NCBI GenBank assembly: GCA_039816955.1 | Contig: JBCBWU010000007.1 | Span: forward strand, 1 to 64,000 | From: Lewinella sp039816955 | GTDB taxonomy: Bacteria; Bacteroidota; Bacteroidia; Chitinophagales; Saprospiraceae | Length of the DNA stretch: 64,000 bases | Direction: 5' to 3' | Shown here: positions 44,983 through 54,092 of the stretch, one piece after another | Layout: each line of letters opens with the position of its first letter | How positions within the stretch are numbered: the first letter of the stretch is position 1 | Position numbers and translations under genes: made by a program | Notes under the pieces: generated by a model | What the model was told of the DNA's origin: nothing | The model's database searches: none | What the model saw: the letters and a program-made list of their open reading frames with translations, nothing else

Positions 44983-46101
44983 TTACTGCTTAGTACGATT
45001 AAAATAGTAGCGATTGATTTTATCAGAATTCGCTTCGATGATATCTGGCAGACCGTCGCCGTTGAGATCCGCCGTGATGATATCGTAGGTGCTAAAGTCT
45101 TCCTCGGCCAGGATCGTTCTCTTCCAGCTTTTGCCAGCTCCTGCATTGAGGTAAACTTCATTGGGGCTACCTGAATTACCTACAACTATATCAAGATCAT
45201 TATCCCCATCCAAGTCTGCCAGGGAAATAGCAAAGCTCCTCACCTTAATAGAATCGAGTAGAACCGACTGGGAGTAGGGTGCCTCTTTGCTGCCAAAGTA
45301 GATCACATTCTCTTGGTTGACGTTGGCGCAGATAATGTCCAGTAATCCATCCTGATCCAGATCACCCACGCCTACCGAGCGGGTGTGATCAGCCCCTGTA
45401 CCAAAGATGATCTTCTCGGTGAATTCTAAATTGCCATTGTTTAAATAGATATGGTTGGGCTGAGCGTCACGATTTGCGAGGACAAGATCCAAGTCGCCAT
45501 CGCCATCCATATCAGCAACTTCTACGTTGATGGTGGAATCATCCTCAGTGCCGAAGGTGAGGGTTCGGGTAAAGTTGCCAGCGCCATCATTGAGGCATAT
45601 TTCATTGGCCCGCCCTCGGTTGGTTATAAGAATGTCCACGTCACCATCCTGGTCCAAATCTGCGAGGGTCAGGTTTCTGGTCGGCGTGTACGTCGCTCCA
45701 AAGCTTGAGCCTTGTTGAAAATTACCCTGGCCATCGTTGCGGTAGATGAGGTTAGGCGCCATGTCATTACCCACTGCTGCGTCGAGGTCACCATCACCAT
45801 CCAGGTCTGCTAATTCGGCTGCGTAGCTGGTGGCGCGCTGCTCACCCAAATCTTTCTCAATGGTGAAAAGCCCCTGGCCGTTATTGATGAATACTTTGTT
45901 CTGTCCGGGCCAGTGCCTTCCGTTTGCTACCATGATATCGGTATCCCCATCTCCGTCGATATCACCGCTAGCGACGGAGGCCGTTCGCTCTTCGTGTATC
46001 CCCAGAATTAGGCGGCCGCTGATGCGCACGTCAAATTCTTGGGCGAGGCCAAGCTGGCAAGTGAAGCAGGATATAATGGTAAACAGATAGGAGGCTTTCA
46101 T
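44983..46101 (-). CDS. FG-GAP/VCBS repeat secreted protein
   Basis: A 372-residue protein with a signal peptide (residues 1-20, ending LGLA). The mature part is made of about seven FG-GAP-like repeats of 50 residues, each with a calcium-binding D-x-D-x-D-G-D-x-D loop (DIDGDGDTDIMVANG, DLDGDGDLDAAVGND, DLDQDGDVDILITNR, DMDGDGDLDLVLANR, DLNGDGLPDII), giving a predicted beta-propeller. There is no sorting domain. Such propellers mediate protein or glycan binding on the cell surface. It is the first gene of a pair with the OmpA-like protein. Confidence 0.88.
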   Translation of the reverse strand: MKASYLFTIISCFTCQLGLAQEFDVRISGRLILGIHEERTASVASGDIDGDGDTDIMVANGRHWPGQNKVFINNGQGLFTIEKDLGEQRATSYAAELADLDGDGDLDAAVGNDMAPNLIYRNDGQGNFQQGSSFGATYTPTRNLTLADLDQDGDVDILITNRGRANEICLNDGAGNFTRTLTFGTEDDSTINVEVADMDGDGDLDLVLANRDAQPNHIYLNNGNLEFTEKIIFGTGADHTRSVGVGDLDQDGLLDIICANVNQENVIYFGSKEAPYSQSVLLDSIKVRSFAISLADLDGDNDLDIVVGNSGSPNEVYLNAGAGKSWKRTILAEEDFSTYDIITADLNGDGLPDIIEANSDKINRYYFNRTKQ

Positions 46102-46176
46102 GGCGGGGTGATTAAGAGATTAAGAAGGTATTTTGAGCTGGCTGCAATCATACATCTTGATGATCTAATAAGTAGG

Positions 46177-47007
46177 TTACCCCTCCAAATTCAAATTAGC
46201 GAAAAAGATGCCTTGGTGATTCATGAAGGTACTGTCTTTGCGATTCAAATCCAGTGGGCCTCCATTGAAATTGGTGGCGGGTAATCCTAGTTCCTGGTAA
46301 AGGCAGGCGATAGCCGCGAAGTCCCAAATACTGCCACCACCACGTTCTTTTTTGGGGAGTTTGAGCATACAGGCCGGGCCATTTTCTAACACCAGGATGC
46401 CATTGAGTACCGAGCCTGCTCCGTCTATTTCTTGTATTCCACTTAGGCCTAGTTTTACCAGCTGTTCCTGCAATAAGTTGGTAATCTCCTCCGCGCGCGG
46501 GGTATCCGCTAGCTTGCGATCGGTTACGTAAGTCAAATGCTTATTCGTGTCTAATATTTCCCAGGGCTGATCATTTTTGTAAGCGCCATTTCCCTTGCTG
46601 GCGTGGTACAAAGTATTCGTGCTGGGATCGTATACCACGCCAATGTGCGGCGTGCCGTCCCTGGCAACTAAGGCAATGGATACCGAAAAGCCAGGTTGCT
46701 TATTGATGAAGGGCAGTGTCCCATCCATAGGATCGATGCACCAGAAGAAATCTTTGTGAAAGCGGCTGCCGTTATCTTCGGTTTCTTCGGAGAGTAATGC
46801 TAAGTCAAAGGTTTCACAGGTGGGCAGCAGCAGTGCTAGGATAGCGGCTTCGCACGCGCGATCCACCTCCGTTACCACTTGTGAGGCGTGGCTGGTGCCG
46901 CTTGCTTTTTTCTCGACCGTAACTGTTTTATGCAGATGTTGCGTAATGACTTTGCCAGCGGAAAGGGCAGCTTGTATGGCGATGTTTTTGAGGTGTATTA
47001 AATCCAT
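46177..47007 (-). CDS. Inositol-monophosphatase-family phosphatase, CysQ-like
   Basis: A 276-residue enzyme. Metal-site motifs are EETEDNG (Glu), WCIDPMDGTLPFI (the D-P-[IML]-D-G-T loop) and GGGSIWDFAAIACLYQELG (W-D-x-x-A). The arrangement resembles 3'(2'),5'-bisphosphate nucleotidases (CysQ) as much as inositol monophosphatases. It starts two bases after the stop of a phosphotransferase-like gene, so both are made from one transcript. If it acts on PAP, it would clear the by-product of the sulfotransferase encoded at 38527-39294 (inference). Confidence 0.85.
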   Translation of the reverse strand: MDLIHLKNIAIQAALSAGKVITQHLHKTVTVEKKASGTSHASQVVTEVDRACEAAILALLLPTCETFDLALLSEETEDNGSRFHKDFFWCIDPMDGTLPFINKQPGFSVSIALVARDGTPHIGVVYDPSTNTLYHASKGNGAYKNDQPWEILDTNKHLTYVTDRKLADTPRAEEITNLLQEQLVKLGLSGIQEIDGAGSVLNGILVLENGPACMLKLPKKERGGGSIWDFAAIACLYQELGLPATNFNGGPLDLNRKDSTFMNHQGIFFANLNLEG

Positions 47008-47009
47008 GC

Positions 47010-47957
47010 TTACAGGTTTTGGATAACTTCAGTAGTTACCCGTCCACTGTAGCTGCTGAGTTTCCAGTGGCCAGGGCTCCAGCCTTTCAGGAAGCGGTGG
47101 AAGTCGGCCCAGGCTACGCGGTACAGGGAGCGCCACTCTTTTTCCAGGGCTTCATTCTTTTCTGGGAGCGCTGCTTGTAGATGCTTAAAGTAGGTGTCGA
47201 GAATTTGTCCTTCTAATCGTTCGCAATCTCGTTCGTTCAGACAGCTGCCGACGAAATAGGCCACATCTTTCATGCCACAGCCACCACCGACGTACTGAAA
47301 ATCTACACCAGCTACTTGCCCACCCGGAGCGAAGCAGAAATTGGCCAGTTTAGCGTCGCCGTGCACAAAGGTTTGGTAGATGCAGTCATTCAGCTTCTGA
47401 TCAATGAGTGGGGCCGCCTCCTTCAAGCGTTGATCAGCTAAGATTTTTAACTCATGGGGCCTGGTTTCTAGGTGCCAATACGTGCCCACTTCCCATAAAC
47501 CAGCTGGCGATTTACCGAGATAGCTGGCGTGAAAATGAGCTAGCCAGGCCAGGCAAGATTCAATTTCCCGCCATTCCACCATCTGTTTCCGCAATAGATA
47601 ACCAGCCGCATCCAGATCTTCTAGTACCATCAGTACCTCATCATCTTGGGTCTCTACGGCCAGGCATTTTGGTAGGCGAGCTGCGCTGTCCTTGCTATAG
47701 TTTTTATACCAGTTTGTCTCTACCTGATAGGACTTCACCTTGCGCTGATGTCCAATATCCGTGTTCCAGCCCCGCGGGTGGTTTCTGTTGATGGGCAGCT
47801 GCACGTGCTTCACCACCACGCTTTCTGTGGCGGCACCCTCCAGGCCTACACGCATGATTGTGCCGTACCCACTCCACAGTTCTTGGATCACCTCTTTTTC
47901 TACCAAAGCAGAAGCTCCCGTGCATTGCAGAATGATCGATTCGAAGTATTCATTCAT
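47010..47957 (-). CDS. Aminoglycoside phosphotransferase / ecdysteroid-kinase-like protein
   Basis: Starting at ATG 47957 gives 315 residues. VVKHVQLP has the ATP-binding Lys, FVHGDAKLANFCFAPGG is the Brenner-type catalytic loop (H-G-D-x-x-x-x-N), and VAGVDFQYVGGGCGMKDVAY is the D-F-[QE] metal-binding motif followed by the G-x-x-x-D-[VL]-A segment typical of EcKinase/DUF1679-type small-molecule kinases. The natural substrate is unknown. A kinase gene immediately followed by a phosphatase gene on one transcript is an arrangement worth noting. A TTG at 47966 is a less likely start. Confidence 0.82.
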   Translation of the reverse strand: MNEYFESIILQCTGASALVEKEVIQELWSGYGTIMRVGLEGAATESVVVKHVQLPINRNHPRGWNTDIGHQRKVKSYQVETNWYKNYSKDSAARLPKCLAVETQDDEVLMVLEDLDAAGYLLRKQMVEWREIESCLAWLAHFHASYLGKSPAGLWEVGTYWHLETRPHELKILADQRLKEAAPLIDQKLNDCIYQTFVHGDAKLANFCFAPGGQVAGVDFQYVGGGCGMKDVAYFVGSCLNERDCERLEGQILDTYFKHLQAALPEKNEALEKEWRSLYRVAWADFHRFLKGWSPGHWKLSSYSGRVTTEVIQNL

Positions 47958-48045
47958 AGGGAGCAAAAATAGGGAGTTGTTGTGGGGTAGGGAAGGGCAG
48001 TGTATTTATTGCCACAAATACTGCTTGTTCGCAGCTATATTTTTG

Positions 48046-48292
48046 TTAGTGCCTGACGTACTCATTAATCTGGCCGCATCTATCGTGCTGGAGGCACGCC
48101 GCAATCAGAAAGGTTTAGGTGTATTGGAGGAAGATCGACTTTTAGCCGGCGGGTATAGGTTCCAAGAACTACACGATTTAGAGGAGGAAGAAAAGGAAAT
48201 TCTCTTGGATGCTGCAGCTGTTCTTTTCTTGGAAAAGAATGTCTGCTTCCGCGAAATCTTCAATCAGCAAACCTTTCTGGTCTTTCCGTCCT
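48046..48292 (+). pseudogene. Fragment of an unidentified larger protein, cut at its 3' side
   Basis: A plus-strand frame encodes about 82 residues, PDVLINLAASIVLEARRNQK, GLGVLEEDRLLAGGYRFQEL, EILLDAAAVLFLEKNVCFRE and TFLVFPS, with charged/hydrophobic periodicity of a real helical domain. It resembles helical segments near the C-terminal part of large STAND-type or similar ATPases, but this is not firm. Coding similarity stops at about 48292, where an oppositely oriented fragment begins. No start codon or upstream part of the gene is present. Confidence 0.4.
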
Positions 48293-48449
48293 GTACAGTA
48301 TCAATAGTAAAGGTGATCAGCAAGAACCAGTTGAACTTGATATTGGAGTAGGTCAACCAATAATTGAACACGGCGATGAAGGGAATCAACAGGAGGAATA
48401 GCGGAATATCCGGATTATTGGATCGTGACCATTTTGAAAATCTTGACAT
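48291..48449 (-). pseudogene. N-terminal stump of a multi-pass membrane LytTR-type regulator
   Basis: From ATG 48449 the minus strand reads MSRFSKWSRSNNPDIPLFLL, LIPFIAVFNYWLTYSNIKFN and WFLLITFTIDTVQ, then loses similarity at about 48291. This is the typical N-terminus of Bacteroidota membrane-bound LytTR proteins, which normally go on for several more helices and a DNA-binding domain. Its cut end meets the cut end of the plus-strand fragment at 48046-48292, marking a rearrangement junction. Confidence 0.5.
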
Positions 48450-48889
48450 GCCGCATTTTTTTGATACTCATCTTTGCTCTCTTACTTGAGATACGGAAAA
48501 AAGAAGTTTTTCCTGCTAGGCTCTACCGTTCCCTGCCATTATCATCCCGTTCCGAAATCCTAGTTGAAAAAAATAAGAAGTAACATACTTCGGCATATAA
48601 CGCAGCGTTTTTCAAGTCCAAGAATAGATGGGATCGGATTCCCGGCTCATCTTCATCTTGGTGTATACTCACGTCACAAAAAAAGTATCGGCAACACCCC
48701 TTTGTTGCAGGTGCTATCTTCTCTGTCTTCAATTTTTTTGCGGACAGAACCCTAGCTTAACAAGATTCGCATACTCACAGGATTCGCGTTTGAGCATACC
48801 TGACTCAGACATTTATTAGCAACTATTATCGGTTGGGATGTAACGCCTTTGGCTGTTACCAATAGCCGGTAGCCCAAAAACAGAATACT
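48450..48889. other. 440-bp region between a gene remnant and the beta-helix protein gene
   Basis: A minus-strand frame at 48523-48732 is open for 69 codons (with CCRYFFCDVSIHQDEDEPG), but shows no family similarity and no clear start context, so it is not called. A short inverted repeat, GTAACGCC and GGCTGTTAC, lies at 48840-48858, about 35 bases ahead of the GTG start at 48890. Nothing else is supported. Confidence 0.35.
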
Positions 48890-50593
48890 GTGAAATTTTT
48901 TCTATCCCTACTTCTAGTGGGCCTCCTTTCCTATGGCCTGCAAGCACAAAACTGCGATTGCGATCACGTTCTCGACAACCTCAGTACTACCGACGTCAAC
49001 ATTATTCACGCCAGCTCTTTTGACTACGCTCCGGGCGATGTTTTTTGCGTCCGTGGTGGGCAAATGGCGGGCCTCCGCTTTCTTGGCTTCAAAGGCGCCC
49101 CCGGCGAACCGCTTACGTTTACGAATTGTGAAGGTGCGGTGGTCATCAACGAAACGCCCCACGCTGGCATCACCTTTATCGAAAGCGAATACATCCACTT
49201 AACCGGAACCGGCGACTCCAATGTGCAGTACGGTTTCCACGTAGCGCAATCGGGCGCAGGCCAGGTGGGCTTAAATGTAACAGCCTTCAGTACCGACATT
49301 GAAATTGACCACGTAGAAATCGAAAACACCGGTTTTGCCGGTATTATGGCCAAGACCGATCCCCGTTGTGAAAACCCCACTACCTGGCGGTCTAGTGGCT
49401 TCGTACTACGCAATCTTGATATTCACCACAACTACATTCACCACACTACTGGTGAAGGTATTTACATTGGTTATTCCGGTGGCTACAAAGTGGAATCAAA
49501 CGTCTCCTGCGGTGGGCAAAAACGGTTTGGCCATTGGCTGGAAAACGTAGAAGTGCATCACAATCTAATCGAAAATGTAGGTTGGGATGGTATCCAACTC
49601 AACCTGGTACGCTCTAATGGGAAAGTGCATAACAACACCATCCTCAATTGGGCCACCGCCAGCGAATTCTACCAGGACTTTGTACTAAACGTTACGGGCG
49701 GCACCTACGAAGTGTACAACAACTATATGCGCAGCAGTGGCGGTAACGTTGGTAAAGGCATTCAGGTGATTTCCGCTCAGAGTGGGAGCAAATTTTACAA
49801 CAATATGCTCGTCAATCCAGAGTCGCACGGAATGTTTATCCACGCTCGGCACGAATTTGATGATCCCGCTGAAGGCTACTACATCGTCAATAACACCATC
49901 ATTCGCCCCGGGCGTTCGGGCTTCTTCTATGATGCACAGATCATGCACAGCGCGGATCAAAATTTGGTGGGCTTTCGCCAAAACGAGGCCAGTATGTACT
50001 TCGTGAATAATCTCGTGGTTTCCCCGGGTTCCAATTACGGCGTTGATCCCACTTGGAAATTGGAGCCAGAGAGTTACTTCGATTTCAATACGCCTGATAC
50101 ACGGGATGCGCACCTTTTCACGATCTACGGTAATTTTACCACGCGGCGTATTGATACCCTGGGCTTAGAAAACCCGGCTCAGGATCGTTATGCGCCAGCT
50201 AATTCCAACTCGGTTTTGGTAGACCGTGGTTCCTCGGCTTTACCGTTCAATCTAAATTTTGATTTGGAGAACGACTCCCGTGCCGTTAACGGAGCCTATG
50301 ATATCGGTGCTTACGAGTTTCAAGGTATTTCTACTTCTTCGGGCTACGCTCCGGAAGAGTCACCCTTTTCGGTCTTCCCCAACCCCGCTCCAGCTGATAA
50401 TCCAGTCTATATGGATCTTCCAGCAGATGATACGGAGGTTCGTATAGTAGCTGCCAACGGTCAAGTTCAGTATCAAGCTATACATGACGGAGGGCAACAA
50501 CATTTACCGATAAATCGTCTTGTGGCGGGTGTCTACTGGGTGCAGGTTCGGCGAGGAGATGTGAGCGGCGCACAGTTATTAATTGTGCAATAA
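48890..50593 (+). CDS. Right-handed beta-helix secreted protein with T9SS sorting domain
   Basis: A 567-residue protein starting at GTG 48890, with a signal peptide (MKFFLSLLLVGLLSYGLQAQ). Residues about 20-470 form PbH1-type beta-helix coils rich in N-x-[IV]-x-x-[NG] steps (IHHNYIHHTTGEGIYIGYSG, VEVHHNLIENVGWDGIQLN, VHNNTILNW, VYNNYMRSS, YIVNNTIIRPGRSG). This fold is used by polysaccharide lyases and glycan-binding proteins. A type A sorting domain begins FSVFPNPAPADNP and ends GAQLLIVQ. The substrate is unknown and the catalytic residues cannot be picked out. Confidence 0.88.
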   Translation: MKFFLSLLLVGLLSYGLQAQNCDCDHVLDNLSTTDVNIIHASSFDYAPGDVFCVRGGQMAGLRFLGFKGAPGEPLTFTNCEGAVVINETPHAGITFIESEYIHLTGTGDSNVQYGFHVAQSGAGQVGLNVTAFSTDIEIDHVEIENTGFAGIMAKTDPRCENPTTWRSSGFVLRNLDIHHNYIHHTTGEGIYIGYSGGYKVESNVSCGGQKRFGHWLENVEVHHNLIENVGWDGIQLNLVRSNGKVHNNTILNWATASEFYQDFVLNVTGGTYEVYNNYMRSSGGNVGKGIQVISAQSGSKFYNNMLVNPESHGMFIHARHEFDDPAEGYYIVNNTIIRPGRSGFFYDAQIMHSADQNLVGFRQNEASMYFVNNLVVSPGSNYGVDPTWKLEPESYFDFNTPDTRDAHLFTIYGNFTTRRIDTLGLENPAQDRYAPANSNSVLVDRGSSALPFNLNFDLENDSRAVNGAYDIGAYEFQGISTSSGYAPEESPFSVFPNPAPADNPVYMDLPADDTEVRIVAANGQVQYQAIHDGGQQHLPINRLVAGVYWVQVRRGDVSGAQLLIVQ

Positions 50594-50767
50594 GGATTCA
50601 ATCACAATGGTAATCAAAATAGCAATGGGAGATTTCCATTAGTATTTTGATTGCCATTAATATTGATCTTTGATAACTTCCGTTTAGCGTTTTACAAGCT
50701 GCTGAACGGAGACACAATCAAGGAAATACCCAATTTCCGACCTCCGATCTCTAACTTCCCACTTCGT

Positions 50768-52807
50768 TTACCTTCCGTAAAACTGCGTAATCGGTATATC
50801 TACACTCAGGAATACGCCCCAGCGCCGGGCTTTACTTTGCTCGATGGCAAAGTTGCCATCTACGCGCCGCAATTGGGGGCCACTTTGTACACCGCCACCA
50901 AGGCTGATCGGTAAATCCCATGGAAGGCCATATACTAGGTACAGGCCAGGTGATACGATGTTTTGCCATTCAAAAGCGGGTAGATCGGCTGAGTTGGGGT
51001 CGTTAAAACGGAAGGCTGTGAGTGCCCCAATATCTACTGCCGAGCCGAAGAGCGATAGGCTACCGTACTTGCGCATACCTATGTTAAAGGCCAGGCCTAT
51101 GGGCGCAGAAACCGCTAGGATAGGGCTCCGTAGGGAGTCAATATCGCCCGAATCTTCTTCGTCCAGATCGCTCAAGTATTCCGAACCATAGGTAAGTCCG
51201 CTGTAGGCTTGTAAGGTGACCGAGAAGTTGTTGTATTTCTTCTGGTTGCCGCTCCCCTGGGGCAGGGCAAAGACCTCAATAGCATTCGCCACATCCTGCG
51301 AGTTTTCGGACTCTGCCACCGCCGCTACAAAGTAACCGTAGCGGAAGACTTCCTTCACCAGCTTATTGTTGTTGATGTCCTCAAAGTTGCCGACCTCCTG
51401 CAGAATACCTAGCATGTTGGTGATGCTAGCCGCGTAGCGTTTCTGCGAAATGTGCAGGTTGAATTCATTCAACTGGCGCAGCAAGCGGAAGAACACTTCC
51501 GGTGCGATACGTTCGTTATTAAATTTCTTGGTATTGGCCACGGCGCTTACGGCGCTGAGCTGAAAACCACACTCAAACATATTGAACATCGACTCCAGCA
51601 TGGGGTAGAGTAGGGGGTAGATATTTTCTACTGTATCCGACCTATTCTCCAGGGCTTTAAGCGAGGTGTTAAACTGCTGGCTATTTTCTACAAAGCGCTG
51701 CATCTCCGATTTAAGGAGCATAAGTCGTTTCAGGTCAGTACTGCTGCTCTTGAGCACCTGGCCAAAGGTTTGCCAAGTGCCATCCTTGTTTTTACCAACT
51801 TCCAAATCCTTAGCGTCGTAGTACAGTAGCCCCAGGTAGACCTTCAGGGTTACAGGGTCGCTAAGCGCCCGGAATACTTCGGCGGGATCCTCCCAGGTAC
51901 TGTCCACTTGATTCCAGAACGACTTTGCGATCAGGCGACTAAGATTAATGTTGCCGTCGATAATTCTCAGGGCATTTTCCGGTTTTGCATTGATCACTTC
52001 ATTGTGAATGAAGGAGCTATCCGCCAGATAATTGAGGTAGTCCCAGAAGTTACGTTCCTGAGGTTGTTCCCCCGTCTTTTCGTTGATCAGGTATTGCGAT
52101 AGCTGCAGTACATCCAGCACCGTGTACTGCGCTACTTGATTGTTAATCAATGGAGTAGTTTGCAGATAGTATTGCAACTGTGTGGGTAATAACTCCAGGT
52201 CGCTAATGAAGCTGTAACGGAGGCTCTCCAGGTAGCGTTGGTAGACGTAAATCTCAGTCTCAGCAGTCTCAAGAGTTTGGTAGGTGGATGGAAATAACAC
52301 CTGCAGTTCCCGTTGCTGATCCAGTTGTCGGTAGAAGCGACGGAAAAACGCGATGGATAATTCCTCTTTGGTTCGGGTGACCAAAAAGCGAGCGAAACCA
52401 TCGGCAATTTTAGTGATACTAAAGGGTGTAGAATTATCCCCTGGTGCATCAGCTGCTACCGCTAAAGCGGGATTTACAATAGATACGTTCTGAAACTGTG
52501 AGCTAAACCCTACAGCCACACCCTTACCGAACTCCTCATTGTTTGTAGTAAAGAAAGGATTGCCCTCTGAGAGCTCAGAAAATACATCATTGGCGAATAC
52601 TTGTCCGGTACTTACTTCGGCTGAATCATAGTTCGAGTAGTAGGCCAATTTAGCCATGATCCCGTCGCTGTCAGCTCGGCCACGGATCTTAATGGTACCA
52701 GATTCCCGATCGTATTTAGAACCAATCAGCTTTGCATCCTGAAAAAGATTCTGTGTACATACCTGGTCGCTAACTACCAGGAGTAGAAGTATAAATAGGT
52801 AACGCAT
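50768..52807 (-). CDS. Exported protein of unknown function with barrel-like C-terminus
   Basis: A 679-residue protein with a signal peptide (residues 1-19, MRYLFILLLLVVSDQVCTQ). Residues about 150-500 are mostly helical (FFRRFYRQLDQQRELQVLFP, YVYQRYLESLRYSFISDLEL, VLKSSSTDLKRLMLLKSEMQ). From about residue 530 the sequence becomes strand-rich (FSVTLQAYSGLTYGSEYL, IGLAFNIGMRKYGSLSLFGS, PGLYLVYGLPWDLPISLGGG) and ends in VFLSVDIPITQFYGR, which looks like an outer-membrane barrel end. No known family. It follows the S8 peptidase gene by 11 bases and must be co-transcribed with it. Confidence 0.7.
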   Translation of the reverse strand: MRYLFILLLLVVSDQVCTQNLFQDAKLIGSKYDRESGTIKIRGRADSDGIMAKLAYYSNYDSAEVSTGQVFANDVFSELSEGNPFFTTNNEEFGKGVAVGFSSQFQNVSIVNPALAVAADAPGDNSTPFSITKIADGFARFLVTRTKEELSIAFFRRFYRQLDQQRELQVLFPSTYQTLETAETEIYVYQRYLESLRYSFISDLELLPTQLQYYLQTTPLINNQVAQYTVLDVLQLSQYLINEKTGEQPQERNFWDYLNYLADSSFIHNEVINAKPENALRIIDGNINLSRLIAKSFWNQVDSTWEDPAEVFRALSDPVTLKVYLGLLYYDAKDLEVGKNKDGTWQTFGQVLKSSSTDLKRLMLLKSEMQRFVENSQQFNTSLKALENRSDTVENIYPLLYPMLESMFNMFECGFQLSAVSAVANTKKFNNERIAPEVFFRLLRQLNEFNLHISQKRYAASITNMLGILQEVGNFEDINNNKLVKEVFRYGYFVAAVAESENSQDVANAIEVFALPQGSGNQKKYNNFSVTLQAYSGLTYGSEYLSDLDEEDSGDIDSLRSPILAVSAPIGLAFNIGMRKYGSLSLFGSAVDIGALTAFRFNDPNSADLPAFEWQNIVSPGLYLVYGLPWDLPISLGGGVQSGPQLRRVDGNFAIEQSKARRWGVFLSVDIPITQFYGR

Positions 52808-52818
52808 AGTTCTTGGGC

Positions 52819-53775
52819 TTAAATAGGTGTGCAGAGTTGAACTGGGTTGGTAAAAACGTCTGCGCCGTTCATGGGCGTTGCGTTATGAGCCAAGAGGGCT
52901 TTAAACCCATCGTGGTCGAAGCGCATCGTCGCGTCACCGGATTGCTCGCGCTGTTGTTGTAGTGCCAGACTGGCAATTCCGCACAGCACCGCAGTGGATT
53001 GACTGGCGGTAAGCAGGTTTGTAGTGTATGCTTCTCCATTTGGACCTTCGTCACAAACGGAGGCACTAAATTGCGGGACAGTATAATCGATATTACTATC
53101 CAGGTCGTCACCTTGCCCGGCAAGGACTTCCTGGTGGAAGCGGTTGGTCATAGCCCCAATCTTCAGCGCGGCCGCCCGGCTTGCGGGGAAGCTTAAAGAA
53201 GTCAAGTGTCGCGGGCGGTTTACATTAGGCAGTGCCTGGAAAAACAAGATATTCTTGCTAGTAATCTCATCTAGAATAGTAGTGATTTCGGGTGAAGTAA
53301 ACTTCAGTACCCCAGATGTTAGATTTCGTTCGGGGTAGACCGCAGAGCAGATGATGTCTACATCCAGCTTATTGACGGCGTAGTCCAAGGCTCTGATGTA
53401 GTCATCTAGCCAAATATCACCGTCTGGCTCAGAAACTTTAAAAATATAAAGGTCCATCGCTGGTGCGATACCCGTGTACTCCTCGCCGGCTTGTTGTGAA
53501 TCGCCGGCCATGATACCCGCCAAATTAGAACCGTGATAACTCTGGAAGTGGCCCGGATCGAAGACATTGTCTTTGCCAGTTAGGGAGTTATTATCGACCT
53601 GTAAAGTGATCTTGGTGGCATCGAAGCGATGGCCGTCGCGTTCGAGGTGTGAAAGTGCGGGATGGTTAAAATCAACGCCGCTATCCAGCAACGCTACTTT
53701 GATGTCTTTTCCCTTTTCTGTTGAGCTAGGGTTCGGCAGAGATTGCACGAAACCGCCCCAGTCAAAGGCAGCCAT
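52819..53775 (-). CDS. S8-family serine peptidase without signal peptide
   Basis: A 318-residue subtilisin-like protein. The catalytic triad is visible: Asp in KVALLDSGVDFNHPAL, His in SYHGSNLAGIMAG (HGSN replaces the common HGT), and Ser in LLTASQSTAVLCGIASLAL (S-Q-S-T-A in place of G-T-S-x-A). FFQALPNVN holds the oxyanion Asn position. There is no signal peptide or propeptide, and the catalytic domain begins almost at the N-terminus, so it is probably cytoplasmic or exported in another way. The gene heads a two-gene operon with the exported 679-residue protein, which may be its partner or substrate. Confidence 0.82.
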   Translation of the reverse strand: MAAFDWGGFVQSLPNPSSTEKGKDIKVALLDSGVDFNHPALSHLERDGHRFDATKITLQVDNNSLTGKDNVFDPGHFQSYHGSNLAGIMAGDSQQAGEEYTGIAPAMDLYIFKVSEPDGDIWLDDYIRALDYAVNKLDVDIICSAVYPERNLTSGVLKFTSPEITTILDEITSKNILFFQALPNVNRPRHLTSLSFPASRAAALKIGAMTNRFHQEVLAGQGDDLDSNIDYTVPQFSASVCDEGPNGEAYTTNLLTASQSTAVLCGIASLALQQQREQSGDATMRFDHDGFKALLAHNATPMNGADVFTNPVQLCTPI

Positions 53776-53824
53776 AGGCTTTAGGTTTTGATACTTGAAT
53801 ATGGATTACTTAAGGGCCTTGAGC

Positions 53825-53832
53825 CAAAAGTA
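53825..53832 (-). promoter_or_regulatory. Candidate -7 box (TACTTTTG) for the S8 peptidase operon
   Basis: On the minus strand TACTTTTG fits TAnnTTTG and lies 50 bases ahead of the start at 53775. No good -33 box is seen. Confidence 0.35.
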
Positions 53833-54092
53833 GGTTTTTTATTGGAAATTTTAATATGTTTCACGCTAGTGAGCGGCACCAAAAGCCTTTAGCTATTAGA
53901 GGCATAGCTAAGGGGAAGAGCTTGTACATGACTATAGTAATAGTGAATAGAGGCAGGATAGGAAAGCCGTTTTTCTACAGTGCGTTTTGTGGTTTCGCGG
54001 CATTCATCCTGCCTTCATTATCTGAAGCGATATGAATCCTGCGAAACTAATCATGTGCGGCGTTTTATCTTCTTGTGATAACTCAGCGACTA
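53833..54092. other. Intergenic region with a hairpin and a degenerate palindromic element
   Basis: CCTTTAGCTAT (53886-53896) pairs with ATAGCTAAGG (53904-53913). Arms GTTTCGCGGCATTCAT (53992-54007) and ATGAATCCTGCGAAAC (54032-54047) are complementary at 14 of 16 positions and related to the ends of the element at 5426-5548. No gene is seen. Confidence 0.5.

Noticed and set aside
44983..46101. Repeated acidic loops, considered as integrin-like adhesin for host cells
   Set aside because: FG-GAP propellers are widespread in free-living Bacteroidota; nothing points to a host.
48523..48732. Minus-strand frame of 69 codons in the gap before the beta-helix gene
   Set aside because: No recognisable motif, unusual Cys-rich start, and no promoter or neighbour support.
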